DNA of 64,000 bases from Vibrio nereis NBRC 15637 (GTDB lineage Bacteria > Pseudomonadota > Gammaproteobacteria > Enterobacterales > Vibrionaceae), in assembly GCF_001591105.1 (NCBI RefSeq), contig NZ_BCUD01000005.1:124001-188000 (forward strand), read 5' to 3'. This document shows, piece after piece, positions 1 through 8,651 of this stretch. The translations under genes and the position numbers were made by a program. How positions within the stretch are numbered: position 1 is the stretch's first letter; every line of letters starts with the position of its first letter. The notes under the pieces are model-generated. The model was not told where the DNA came from and ran no database searches. It worked only from the letters and a program-made list of their open reading frames with translations.

Positions 1-66
1 CCGCCACTCGATGAGAGTTGGTTTGCAGTGCACGACCGTTTGAATCGTGCACAATCAAAACTCTAA
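1..66 (+). CDS. 3' end of an unidentified protein (partial)
   Basis: Frame 1 is open from the window edge to a TAA at 64-66 and gives 21 residues, starting PPLDESWFAVHDRLNRAQSK. It is followed by a 10-bp hairpin, as expected at the end of a gene, and it converges on the next gene. The fragment is too short to assign to a family. It could also be chance open frame, because only 66 bases are visible. Confidence 0.4.
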   Translation, partial: PPLDESWFAVHDRLNRAQSKL

Positions 67-81
67 TTGATTATCATTGGA

Positions 82-111
82 AGTTGGAGCCCGCCCTAAT
101 AGGCTCCAACT
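82..111. terminator. hairpin between convergent genes
   Basis: A perfect 10-bp stem (AGTTGGAGCC with GGCTCCAACT) encloses a 10-base loop. It lies between the rightward gene end at 66 and the leftward stop at 113. The U-tract is weak on both sides, so termination efficiency is uncertain, but the position fits a shared terminator. Confidence 0.5.
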
Positions 112-112
112 C

Positions 113-3013
113 TTACCCTATTAAGGATGCATTTTGCGAGCCATGCATTTCGACTCGGTTACGCCCATTGCGTTTTGCCTTTAACAGTGCATGATCAGCA
201 TTCTTAACCGCATCTTCGTAACTGTGTGTCCCTTCACTACTTGAAATACCAATACTCACCGTCATGGCTAAGCCATGTGCCACATGATTAAAGTCCGAGT
301 TCGCTATTTGATCTCTCAAGCCATCAAAGTACTCATAAACATCGTCACCTTCATACATCATGGTAAATTCCTCCCCACCCCAGCGCGAGACTTGGGACTT
401 GTCCTCTGCGTACTCGGCTAAGATACGGGCGATCGCAACAACCGCTTTATCACCAACAATATGTGAATACTGATCGTTTATCTTCTTGAAAAAATCGATA
501 TCAATAATCGCGATATAAAACTCGCTTCCTTGGGAATGGGCTTGATTGAATGCTTCACTCAGCTGGAGATCAAACGCTCGTCGATTAGGCAACTTGGTCA
601 GCGCATCCTCGTTGGACAACAATTCAAATTTTTCCGCCTGCGCTCTTAACTCTTGTGTCTGCACAGACACCAATTCTTTCAGTTTGCGCTCGTTAAGTTC
701 CAATTTGTGAATTCGAAAACGGATAGCCGATCCCATAACCAACAACATGAATGCGGCCGCTGCTACCCTGACATCCATTCGCTGCCAAAAGCTAGGTTCA
801 ACAGTAAACGTATACAAAGGTAATGTTTGTTGCCATTCACCGTATGGGTAACGAGCGCTAAGCAGAAACGTGTACTCTCCCGGTGGCAAGTTTGTATACT
901 CTGCAGTACTCGCATTAGCGCGATATTCCCAGTTTTCATCAAACCCTTCGAGCTTCGTTCTATATTGTAAACGCTCCGGCATGACGTACCCTAATCCGAC
1001 ATACGAAAGCGAAATACGGTTGATTGTCGCTGGTACTTGATAGGTAAGATCTTGATTAATGATATTGGAGTCAAACGAGACTGACTCCAGTACCACGGGA
1101 AAATGATACTGACTGATGGCAGATAGGCGCTCGGGGTCAATCGTAGCCACCCCTTTAGCCGTCGCAAAGTAAATTGTGCCACTATTCGACTTTATCGCTG
1201 CTGGGTTAGAGCCACCGTTGGCCTGACTGCTCGCCATACCGTCATCTTGGTCATAATGTTCAAACTCGATTTTGTCTAGCGCTCCATCAGCCACCTCGTG
1301 AGCCTGATCATAACGAATCCGCCATATGCCGCGATTACTTGAAAGCCAAAGATACCCTTTGTCGTCATGCACAATTTGGAAAAACTTGTCTATCGGTAAG
1401 CCTTGTGGCTTACCCACTAACGACATAAAACCATCATCTTGTCGATAACGCACAATACCGCGATCAGTGGCTATCCACACATATCCCTTTTCGACATAAA
1501 AACCGAAAGCATACTGCGCTTGCTCGAGTTCTTTCATATCTAGGGAAATAACTTGTCCATCTTGAAGGTAGCTAACACCAACACCCGTACCAATCCAAAT
1601 TTTACCCCACTCATCCTCTGCTATAGCCATGACATAGTTGCCTATTAACCCATCATGCTCTTGAGTAAAACGGCGAATCTCTCCTGTTGGTGGGCGGCGT
1701 ATAAGCCCTGCTGGCCCTCCTAGCCAAAGGTTCCCCTGGCTATCTTCTAAGATCGCCCTGACTTCGTTTGTTGGTAAACCATTCGTTGCATCGAGCACAT
1801 TGGATAAGTAGCCATCTTGGTATTTAAGCAGCCCGTGTTGGGAGGTTCCGACCCAAACACCGCCCGCTTTGGCATGAGCCAAACTGAGCACAGACTGTGA
1901 TTTGGGTACAGCCGTCCCTTCATAGCCATCGTGATAACTCACCACACTTAAACCGTTACTAGTCCCGACCAATAACTGTTCATCTTCCATCTCCAAAATG
2001 GTACGAACATAATTACCCGCAAGACCTTTTCTTGTCGTGATAGAGACAAATGGCGCCTCCCTAAGCAGCGCCACGCCACCATTAGTTCCAATCCAGATAC
2101 CACCTTCCATATCTTCAAACCAGGAAAGTACCCGGTTATTGGGTAAGCCTTTGCTGACATCAAAAAACTCCAATCCGACTTGGCTGATGCGCGCGATCCC
2201 ATCATTAATGGTGCCAAGCCAAATATTGCCAGACTTATCTTCTTCAATCACAGTGACAGCAATATTTTTCAGCTGCTCGTTGAGTGGTTGGAGAGAAGTA
2301 CCATCCCAATGCCAAGCACCATTATTGGTGCCCAGCAGAACGCCATTACTCTGAGAGGCAGAGACGTACATCACTTGCTTGAACTGCGAGTTTTCGACCC
2401 TAGATGCGATTCCATCACGGATTCGATACAAGCCATTGTCCGTCGCAATGAACAGGCCACCAGCTGAGTCTTGAGCCACACGATAAGCACTGAGGTTTTG
2501 CAGTACCCACTGGTCCTCACCATATTGCCCTTCGCCAAGATACGGGCGGAAAGCAAGGCCTTTACCCTGAATCGAAAGCCATAGATTTTGTTGGTCATCG
2601 AGGTAAATATGATTCACTAAACTTTGTACAGCTCTTTGAGGGTGCCATAACGCTCCTTGCCTGAGTACAAAGCTACCTCGGGCTCCCCCAACGTATAATT
2701 TATTATCGCTGTCAGTGGTTAAGGCTCTCGCTCCGGAGTCAAGCATATGGGTACTTGGGCTTCGATCAAACAACTTAAAGTCGAGACCATTGTATCGGGC
2801 GACACCTTCCCAAGTTGCAAACCAAAGGTAGCCATCTTCCGTCTGTGTAATCGCGTTAACACTATTGTGAGGCAGTCCATCGTTCGAGTTCCACGTTTCC
2901 AGGTAGTAATCGGACAGTAACGTAGGCTGGGCGACCACGTAAAAAGGCAAACAAAGGGCCGCAAAAATACTGAAACGCTGCAATAACGCAAACAACCACT
3001 TATGTATATTCAT
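113..3013 (-). CDS. sensor diguanylate cyclase with two-component-regulator propeller
   Basis: Predicted inner-membrane sensor that makes cyclic-di-GMP from GTP. A signal sequence covers about residues 1-29. Repeated propeller blades with W-x-G-T/W-L-G-type motifs (for example IWLGT, VWIAT, LWLSS) run to about residue 640. A Y_Y_Y domain follows (about 660-740), then one membrane helix (about 750-772) and a C-terminal GGDEF domain. The active-site motif is GGEEF at 879-883, which is compatible with catalysis. The RxxD inhibitory site expected five residues upstream reads EDKS, so product inhibition is probably absent. The layout resembles hybrid propeller sensors of the HTCS/YYY type, but with a cyclase instead of a kinase output. 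The ligand is unknown. The gene stands alone, with no partner in the same direction. Confidence 0.9.
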   Translation of the reverse strand: MNIHKWLFALLQRFSIFAALCLPFYVVAQPTLLSDYYLETWNSNDGLPHNSVNAITQTEDGYLWFATWEGVARYNGLDFKLFDRSPSTHMLDSGARALTTDSDNKLYVGGARGSFVLRQGALWHPQRAVQSLVNHIYLDDQQNLWLSIQGKGLAFRPYLGEGQYGEDQWVLQNLSAYRVAQDSAGGLFIATDNGLYRIRDGIASRVENSQFKQVMYVSASQSNGVLLGTNNGAWHWDGTSLQPLNEQLKNIAVTVIEEDKSGNIWLGTINDGIARISQVGLEFFDVSKGLPNNRVLSWFEDMEGGIWIGTNGGVALLREAPFVSITTRKGLAGNYVRTILEMEDEQLLVGTSNGLSVVSYHDGYEGTAVPKSQSVLSLAHAKAGGVWVGTSQHGLLKYQDGYLSNVLDATNGLPTNEVRAILEDSQGNLWLGGPAGLIRRPPTGEIRRFTQEHDGLIGNYVMAIAEDEWGKIWIGTGVGVSYLQDGQVISLDMKELEQAQYAFGFYVEKGYVWIATDRGIVRYRQDDGFMSLVGKPQGLPIDKFFQIVHDDKGYLWLSSNRGIWRIRYDQAHEVADGALDKIEFEHYDQDDGMASSQANGGSNPAAIKSNSGTIYFATAKGVATIDPERLSAISQYHFPVVLESVSFDSNIINQDLTYQVPATINRISLSYVGLGYVMPERLQYRTKLEGFDENWEYRANASTAEYTNLPPGEYTFLLSARYPYGEWQQTLPLYTFTVEPSFWQRMDVRVAAAAFMLLVMGSAIRFRIHKLELNERKLKELVSVQTQELRAQAEKFELLSNEDALTKLPNRRAFDLQLSEAFNQAHSQGSEFYIAIIDIDFFKKINDQYSHIVGDKAVVAIARILAEYAEDKSQVSRWGGEEFTMMYEGDDVYEYFDGLRDQIANSDFNHVAHGLAMTVSIGISSSEGTHSYEDAVKNADHALLKAKRNGRNRVEMHGSQNASLIG

Positions 3014-3364
3014 GTAAGAGTCGCCTTCTCCCGAGCTCTAAATTTCATTGTATAAAACACCTCAATCATAAGGGGAATATAAGTTATCTCTTAAAGAGCA
3101 ACAATATGCACCACCAATGATTGATAGGATGAATAGTCCTAATCAGCAGGCATGTGATAGTGATCTCTCTTCCAACTATTTTCCGTGTCAAATAACGATG
3201 ACAGTGAAACTCAATTGACTGTTTCTCTTCCGCGTTTGCAACGTCACTTTTGTAGCAAGCGATGAGTTATCTGAGCCAGAAACTCTCCTCTATCGCAGTT
3301 TACGCTTGTCGCGTGTGATACAACTGAGGCAAATATTGCGTTTAATCTCGATTATGGAGTGCAT
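3014..3364. other. intergenic region between divergent genes
   Basis: About 350 bases separate the divergent cyclase and nuclease genes. I find no convincing ORF, RNA gene or strong hairpin. It should carry both promoters, but I cannot place either with confidence. Confidence 0.5.
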
Positions 3365-4699
3365 ATGGAAGTCATACACCACGGCGGAAAAAACACCATC
3401 ACTGGATCTTGTCATGAACTACGGGCAGGACGCCAATCGATCCTCATTGACTGCGGTATATTTCAAGGCGAAGACGCACGCCCCGTCGAGATTGACTTCA
3501 CCACCAGCCTGATCGATGCACTGCTGCTCACACATACGCACATCGACCACATCGGCCGCCTACCTTGGTTACTTGCAGCGGGGTTCAATCAGCCCATTTA
3601 TTGCAGCAAGGCCACTGCAGAACTCGTCCCTTTAATGCTGGAAGATGGTCTGCGAATTCAATTGGGCCTAGCCTCTCGAGAAATAAACCAAATCATAAAG
3701 AACATCAATAAACTGATTCATCCGAAACGTTATGGAGAGTGGTTTGCCCTACCTTCAAAAATCTCACAGCAGCCACAACCAGATACGCTATTTGCTCGCT
3801 TTCAACCAGCTGGCCACATTCTCGGTTCAGCCTACATTGAAATCCGCTTACCCAATCAAGAGATCATGGTGTTTTCCGGAGATTTAGGGCCGAGTAATAC
3901 ACCTTTACTGCCCGACCCTATGCCACCCGAGCGAGCGGACTACCTTTACATTGAGAGTACTTACGGTGATTCTGAGCACGAAGATATAACAACCCGAGCG
4001 GATCGCCTCAAAGCCATTATTGACCATTCACTGACTGACGGCGGAGCAATACTTATCCCCGCATTTAGTATTGGCCGAACCCAAGAACTGCTATTCGATA
4101 TTGAACAGCTGCTACACACGCATCAACTGGACGCAAACATCCCCATTATTTTGGACTCTCCGATGGCAATGCGCGTCACTGAGTCTTACCGCCGTTTTAA
4201 ACAGCTATGGGGGGAAGAAGCCAAAGAGCGACTCAATATGAAACGTCATCCATTGGCTTTCAAGCAGTGCATTACGGTTGATGACCACCGTTATCACCTG
4301 AAGTTAGTCAATCGACTCAAATCAACAGGCGAGCCCGCTATTGTGGTGGCGGCTTCTGGCATGTGCCAAGGCGGACGTATCATGGATTACTTAAAAGCCC
4401 TGCTCCCCGACGAGCGAACTGACGTCATTATTGCGGGTTATCAGGCAGAGGGGACACTAGGCAAAGATATCCAAGCTGGCGCTCATCTGGTCGATATTGA
4501 TATGGAAGAAGTGGAAATTAAGGCACAAATACACACAATGTCTGGCTACTCTGCCCATGCTGACCAGCACGATCTGATTCAGTTTATTGAAGGTATTCCA
4601 AACAAGCCTAAATCTATTCACCTCATCCATGGGGAACCGAGTAGCCAAGCCATTTTCGCCAAGCTGCTAAGAGATAAAGGCTACACGGTGGAAGAGTAA
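3365..4699 (+). CDS. MBL-fold beta-CASP ribonuclease
   Basis: Member of the metallo-beta-lactamase/beta-CASP RNA-processing family (CPSF73/RNase J-like; a bacterial YsnB/COG1236 type), predicted to be a zinc-dependent cytoplasmic RNA endo/exonuclease. The metal motif HTHIDHIG lies near residue 58. GDLGPSNTP carries the metal-bridging Asp. The beta-CASP region includes PAFSIGRTQELLFDIE, ASGMCQGGRI and SGYSAHADQHDL, and a late His (IHGE) completes the set. ATG at 3365 is chosen because GGAG at 3356-3359 sits 5 nt upstream; a GTG two codons earlier overlaps that site. The length of 444 residues is normal for the family. The next gene starts 81 bp downstream on the same strand, so the two may be cotranscribed. 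The RNA target is unknown. Confidence 0.88.
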   Translation: MEVIHHGGKNTITGSCHELRAGRQSILIDCGIFQGEDARPVEIDFTTSLIDALLLTHTHIDHIGRLPWLLAAGFNQPIYCSKATAELVPLMLEDGLRIQLGLASREINQIIKNINKLIHPKRYGEWFALPSKISQQPQPDTLFARFQPAGHILGSAYIEIRLPNQEIMVFSGDLGPSNTPLLPDPMPPERADYLYIESTYGDSEHEDITTRADRLKAIIDHSLTDGGAILIPAFSIGRTQELLFDIEQLLHTHQLDANIPIILDSPMAMRVTESYRRFKQLWGEEAKERLNMKRHPLAFKQCITVDDHRYHLKLVNRLKSTGEPAIVVAASGMCQGGRIMDYLKALLPDERTDVIIAGYQAEGTLGKDIQAGAHLVDIDMEEVEIKAQIHTMSGYSAHADQHDLIQFIEGIPNKPKSIHLIHGEPSSQAIFAKLLRDKGYTVEE

Positions 4700-4780
4700 A
4701 CCGTTCTATCACAAGAGCGAACTGCTATGATTATGAACAATAAGTGATTTATGGCATGCTGTATTCGGCAGTACAAATAG

Positions 4781-6337
4781 ATGGACAATGTAGTAATGGA
4801 TAACAATACCCCTAAACTCTCCCTTAGAACGATTGAAGCTGGGGATTACCCAGAGCTCGCGCAGCTAATGGATCTAGTATTTCACGATGTGGGCGGCTCC
4901 TGGCCACGAATGACCATCATGGATCTCATTCACCAGTTTCCTGACGGCCAAATATGCATCGAAGACAACGGTAAAATCGTCGGTGCCGCACTGACGATTA
5001 AAGTGGATTACAACCGCTTCTCTCTCCCTCATGTGTATACCGATATCATCACTGAAAATAATGTCATTCAAAATCAGGTGACTGGGGATGCCATGTATGG
5101 CCTGGATGTGTTTGTACACCCAGACTACCGTGGTTTGCGCTTAGGCCGCCGACTCTATGATGCGCGTAAAGAGTTGTGTCGTAGCAAGAACTTTAAAGCA
5201 ATACTGGCGGGTGGCCGTATTCCCAATTACCACAATTATTCGGATAAGCTCAGCGTCACTGAGTACATTGACAAAGTAAAACGCCGAGAGTTACATGACC
5301 CGATCTTGTCTTTTCAGCTCGCGAACGACTTTGATGTCAAACGCTTAATGCGCAACTACCTTCCCGAAGATGACGCGTCGCAAGGCTACGCAACCTTGCT
5401 CGAATGGGATAACTTCTTTTATGAAGAAGACATTCAATCAGTGCACGACATAGAAAAAACGCTGGTGCGGATTGGCGTTGTGCAGTGGCAGATGCGCGCC
5501 ATGCGAGATCTGGATGATTTAATGGATCAAGCCGAGTTTTTTGTCTCGTCCCTCTCCAATTACAAAGCGGATTTTGCGCTGTTTCCGGAGTTTTTCAACG
5601 CCCCGCTAATGGGCATGCAAAAAGGGCAAAACTCGGTTGAAGCAATTCGTTTTCTGGCTGGTTTTAGTGAAGAGCTTAAAAGCCGCTTTTCACAAATGGC
5701 GGTTACGTACAACATTAATATTATCGCGGGCAGTGTGCCGGTAATTGAAAATGAAAAGCTGTACAACGTTTCTTACCTCTTACAGCGTGACGGTACAATT
5801 AACGAACAATATAAGATCCACATTACCCCTCACGAAGAGCGAGACTGGGTCATTGATGGTGGTGATAACGTTAAAGTCTTTGATACCGATGCAGGCCGCG
5901 TTGGTATTTTGATTTGTTACGACAGTGAGTTCCCTGAGTTGGGTAGGATGATGGCAGAGCAAGATGTGCAGATCATTTTTGTCCCGTTCTGGACAGACAC
6001 TAAAAATGGCTACCAACGCGTCCGCATTTGCTCACAAGCGCGCGCGATCGAAAACGAATGTTACGTCGCGATTGGTGGCAGTGTGGGCAATTTGCCGCGA
6101 GTAGATAATGTCGATATTCAGTACGCGCAATCCGCCGTATTTTCTCCGTCAGACATCTACTTCCCACATGATGCGACGCTAACTGAAGCCAGTGCCAACA
6201 CGGAAATGATCATCTTTGCCGACGTCGACTTAACCAAGCTGAAGCAATTAAATACCGAAGGTTCTGTGACTAACCTGAAACACCGCCGCAAAGACATTTA
6301 TGGTGAGTTTATCAAGCCTGAAGCCAGCAGCAGTTAA
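4781..6337 (+). CDS. GNAT acetyltransferase fused to carbon-nitrogen hydrolase
   Basis: Bifunctional cytoplasmic protein of 518 residues. Residues about 8-170 form a GNAT domain; its acetyl-CoA loop reads YRGLRLGRRLY, with the usual second Gly of RGxGxG replaced by Arg. Residues about 225-510 form a nitrilase-superfamily amidase with the full Glu-Lys-Cys triad: LFPEFF, then YKIHITPHEERDW, then ICYDSEFPE. This fusion is a known family, but its substrate is not established. The amidase half resembles N-carbamoyl-putrescine or omega-amidase-like enzymes in general form only. A second in-frame ATG at 4796 could be the true start; neither start has a strong ribosome-binding site. A strong hairpin follows the stop. 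Confidence 0.85.
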   Translation: MDNVVMDNNTPKLSLRTIEAGDYPELAQLMDLVFHDVGGSWPRMTIMDLIHQFPDGQICIEDNGKIVGAALTIKVDYNRFSLPHVYTDIITENNVIQNQVTGDAMYGLDVFVHPDYRGLRLGRRLYDARKELCRSKNFKAILAGGRIPNYHNYSDKLSVTEYIDKVKRRELHDPILSFQLANDFDVKRLMRNYLPEDDASQGYATLLEWDNFFYEEDIQSVHDIEKTLVRIGVVQWQMRAMRDLDDLMDQAEFFVSSLSNYKADFALFPEFFNAPLMGMQKGQNSVEAIRFLAGFSEELKSRFSQMAVTYNINIIAGSVPVIENEKLYNVSYLLQRDGTINEQYKIHITPHEERDWVIDGGDNVKVFDTDAGRVGILICYDSEFPELGRMMAEQDVQIIFVPFWTDTKNGYQRVRICSQARAIENECYVAIGGSVGNLPRVDNVDIQYAQSAVFSPSDIYFPHDATLTEASANTEMIIFADVDLTKLKQLNTEGSVTNLKHRRKDIYGEFIKPEASSS

Positions 6338-6370
6338 CCCCTCACCAGAGAGAAAAACATTAGAGAAAAA

Positions 6371-6410
6371 TTCAGCTCATTCGCCAGCAAACACTGGCTA
6401 ATGAGCTGAA
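6371..6410. terminator. bidirectional terminator
   Basis: A long inverted repeat (TTCAGCTCAT...ATGAGCTGAA, extended inward by GCCAG/CTGGC) lies between two convergent stops, at 6337 and 6417. TGCTTTTT follows on the + strand, and AATTTTTCTC follows on the minus strand. Confidence 0.8.
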
Positions 6411-6416
6411 TGCTTT

Positions 6417-7685
6417 TTACGCGTTTAACGCTTGCTCTAGGTCGGCAAGAATGTCGTCGATGTGCTCGATACCCACTGACAAGCGAATCATTTCAGGAGA
6501 GACACCCGCTTGGTGCTGTTCCGCTTCACTTAACTGGCGGTGCGTTGTGGATGCAGGGTGACAAGCCAATGACTTCGCATCACCAATGTTCACCAAGCGC
6601 TTGAAGATTTGCAGCGCATCATAAAAGCGCACACCTGCTTCGTAGCCATCCTTCAAGCCGAACGACAGGATCGCTGATGGCTTACCTTTCATGTATTTTT
6701 CCGCCAGCGGATAGTGTTCAGAGCTCGGCAAACCGGCGTAACTCACCCAACTCACTTTTTCATGCTGGCTTAGGTATTCAGCTACCTTTTGCGCGTTTTC
6801 AGTGTGCCTTTCCATACGTAATGATAGGGTTTCTAACCCTTGCATCAGCATAAAGGCATTCATTGGCGACAGTGCCGAGCCGGTGTTACGCAGCGGAACG
6901 GTACGCGCGCGTCCGATAAATGCCGCCTCACCAAAGGCTTCGGTGTAGACTACGCCGTGGTATGAAGGCTCTGGTTGGTTTAATACTGGGAAGCGATCTT
7001 TATGCTGCGCCCAAGGGAACTTACCTGAGTCGATAATAATACCCCCCAAGGTTGTACCGTGACCACCGACATATTTCGTCAAGGAATGCACAACAATGTC
7101 GGCACCAAATTCAATCGGCTTACATAATGCGGGCGTCGCGACCGTGTTATCAACGATCACAGGTACACCTTGCGCGTGCGCTAAGTCTGCCACACGCTCT
7201 AGGTCAATGATGTTCCCTGCTGGGTTACCGATACTTTCACAGTAAACCGCTTTGGTGTTTTCATCGATCAGTTCAGCCAAACTCTCTGGTTTATCATCTT
7301 TGGCAAATTTAACCTGAATCCCCATATTTGGAAGCATGTGGGCAAACAGTGTGTACGTGCCACCATAAAGTTGTGGCGTGGAAACAATGTTGTCTCCTGC
7401 TTGTGCTAGCGTCAAAATGGCGTAATGGATTGCCGCACTGCCCGCACTCACCACCAAACCTGCAATACCACCTTCTAACGCTGCCATGCGCTTTTCCAAC
7501 ACATCATTGGTTGGGTTCATGATACGAGTGTAGATATTACCCGGTACTTCAAGGTTGAATAGATCGGCCCCATGCTGCGCGTTGTCAAATTCATAGGCGA
7601 CCGTTTGGTAAATAGGCGTGGCAACAGATTTGGTGGTTGGGTCAGTTTCGTAACCAAAGTGGATCGATAGCGTTTCGTCTTTCAT
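6417..7685 (-). CDS. metY: O-acetylhomoserine sulfhydrylase (PLP-dependent)
   Basis: Cys/Met-metabolism PLP enzyme of 422 residues, the usual length for O-acetylhomoserine aminocarboxypropyltransferase. It converts O-acetylhomoserine and sulfide to homocysteine, giving direct sulfhydrylation in methionine synthesis. The N-terminus FGYETDPTTKSVATPIYQT is typical of MetY. The PLP lysine is K204 in HSLTKYVGGHG, and YGGTYTLF and EFGADIVVHS are conserved neighbours. The gene stands alone and ends at a shared terminator. I see no convincing MetJ operator series upstream. The family also includes cystathionine gamma-synthase and gamma-lyase, but the insertion-containing length and N-terminus favour MetY. 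Confidence 0.9.
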   Translation of the reverse strand: MKDETLSIHFGYETDPTTKSVATPIYQTVAYEFDNAQHGADLFNLEVPGNIYTRIMNPTNDVLEKRMAALEGGIAGLVVSAGSAAIHYAILTLAQAGDNIVSTPQLYGGTYTLFAHMLPNMGIQVKFAKDDKPESLAELIDENTKAVYCESIGNPAGNIIDLERVADLAHAQGVPVIVDNTVATPALCKPIEFGADIVVHSLTKYVGGHGTTLGGIIIDSGKFPWAQHKDRFPVLNQPEPSYHGVVYTEAFGEAAFIGRARTVPLRNTGSALSPMNAFMLMQGLETLSLRMERHTENAQKVAEYLSQHEKVSWVSYAGLPSSEHYPLAEKYMKGKPSAILSFGLKDGYEAGVRFYDALQIFKRLVNIGDAKSLACHPASTTHRQLSEAEQHQAGVSPEMIRLSVGIEHIDDILADLEQALNA

Positions 7686-7989
7686 TAAGCTTTCCTTGCT
7701 GCGTCTGGTTGGATTGTGTTTGTGTATTTGGCTTCAAAGCCGCTGTATAAATAAGCATGCCAGAAGCCAACTTATGCAAAAACTCTAATAGCCTGACATT
7801 ACCATAGTCAACTCACATTTAGTTAGAGGCATACCACTAAAATATCTAGCTGACTTCACCATGCTCTTTATTCCACACCCGATATAAAACCGCAGAATAG
7901 ATTACGCCCACACTTTCTCTGCTGGTATTCGCTATCTTCCCCGCACCTCTTTATACTGCGCGGCAAGGAATGAACCCAACATTGAAACT
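7686..7989. other. divergent intergenic region
   Basis: About 300 bases lie between metY (leftward) and the next rightward gene. I find no ORF or hairpin of note. Promoters for both genes must lie here, but I cannot identify them securely. Confidence 0.4.
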
Positions 7990-8538
7990 ATGAGCCAAAC
8001 CCACTTCTCCTCTTCTCTGTATGACTTTTGCCAGTTGAATTTAGACAATCATCCACTCGAACTCGCCCGCTTTTTGCAACAGTTTGGACAAAGAGCGAAA
8101 GCTGAGTGGGAAAATACGATCGCCTTATTAAAAGATAAGTTAAGTGAACTTCCCCACCTTTCGGGCAGCATTATACTCAATGCGCCGCCCCCATCAGATA
8201 ACCTCCACAGTGAAGCCGTTATTCTCTACCGAGGCCTCATTTTTGTTTTGAAGATCGCTCAAAATAGCGAAAGTTACGCTGAAGAAGCCCTCACTGAGGT
8301 TTACGACCAAGCTCGTGCTTATAAAGAGCATCACCCTGCCAGTAGCGATAAATTCATTATTCCAGTACTGCTTGCAACCGCTGCTAGCCCACAAGGCGGA
8401 GCCATCAACGTTTCGGAAGACTTAGTCGCGAATACCATGTGTGACAATGGCGCTCACTTGGCGGGGCTCATTGAACACTTTGCCAATCAATATCGAGCTG
8501 ATGAAATCGCAATGAGTGAGTGGCTAACGCAGATTTAA
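7990..8538 (+). CDS. degenerate PD-(D/E)XK nuclease-like protein (DUF2075 N-terminal type)
   Basis: 182-residue soluble protein, usually left as hypothetical. Residues about 33-140 follow the pattern I recall from the nuclease domain that precedes the helicase part of DUF2075 proteins: W-E...LKDKLSELP, SGSIIL, an A-V-I-L-Y-x-G-x-I-F-V-L strand, a segment ending YDQARAYKEHH, then FIIPVLLATAA. The residues expected to be catalytic appear lost: the Glu before the IPR loop is Asn (IILNA), and the EFK strand motif reads LKI. No helicase domain follows; the protein ends 40 residues later. It is therefore probably a structural or binding relic rather than an active nuclease. The family call is inference from remembered motifs. 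The ATG has no strong ribosome-binding site. Confidence 0.6.
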   Translation: MSQTHFSSSLYDFCQLNLDNHPLELARFLQQFGQRAKAEWENTIALLKDKLSELPHLSGSIILNAPPPSDNLHSEAVILYRGLIFVLKIAQNSESYAEEALTEVYDQARAYKEHHPASSDKFIIPVLLATAASPQGGAINVSEDLVANTMCDNGAHLAGLIEHFANQYRADEIAMSEWLTQI

Positions 8539-8651
8539 ACAGGCAATTTAAGCGTCAATGAATGGGATTTTCATTTAATCATCTGGATAGACCATTTAAC
8601 TCGTAAGCTTAATGTATACTTCGGCGCAGTTTTAGCTACGTGATAATAAAT

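Noticed and set aside
7686..7860. MetJ operator upstream of metY
   Set aside because: Only isolated fragments such as CAGACG occur; there is no tandem 8-bp met-box series.
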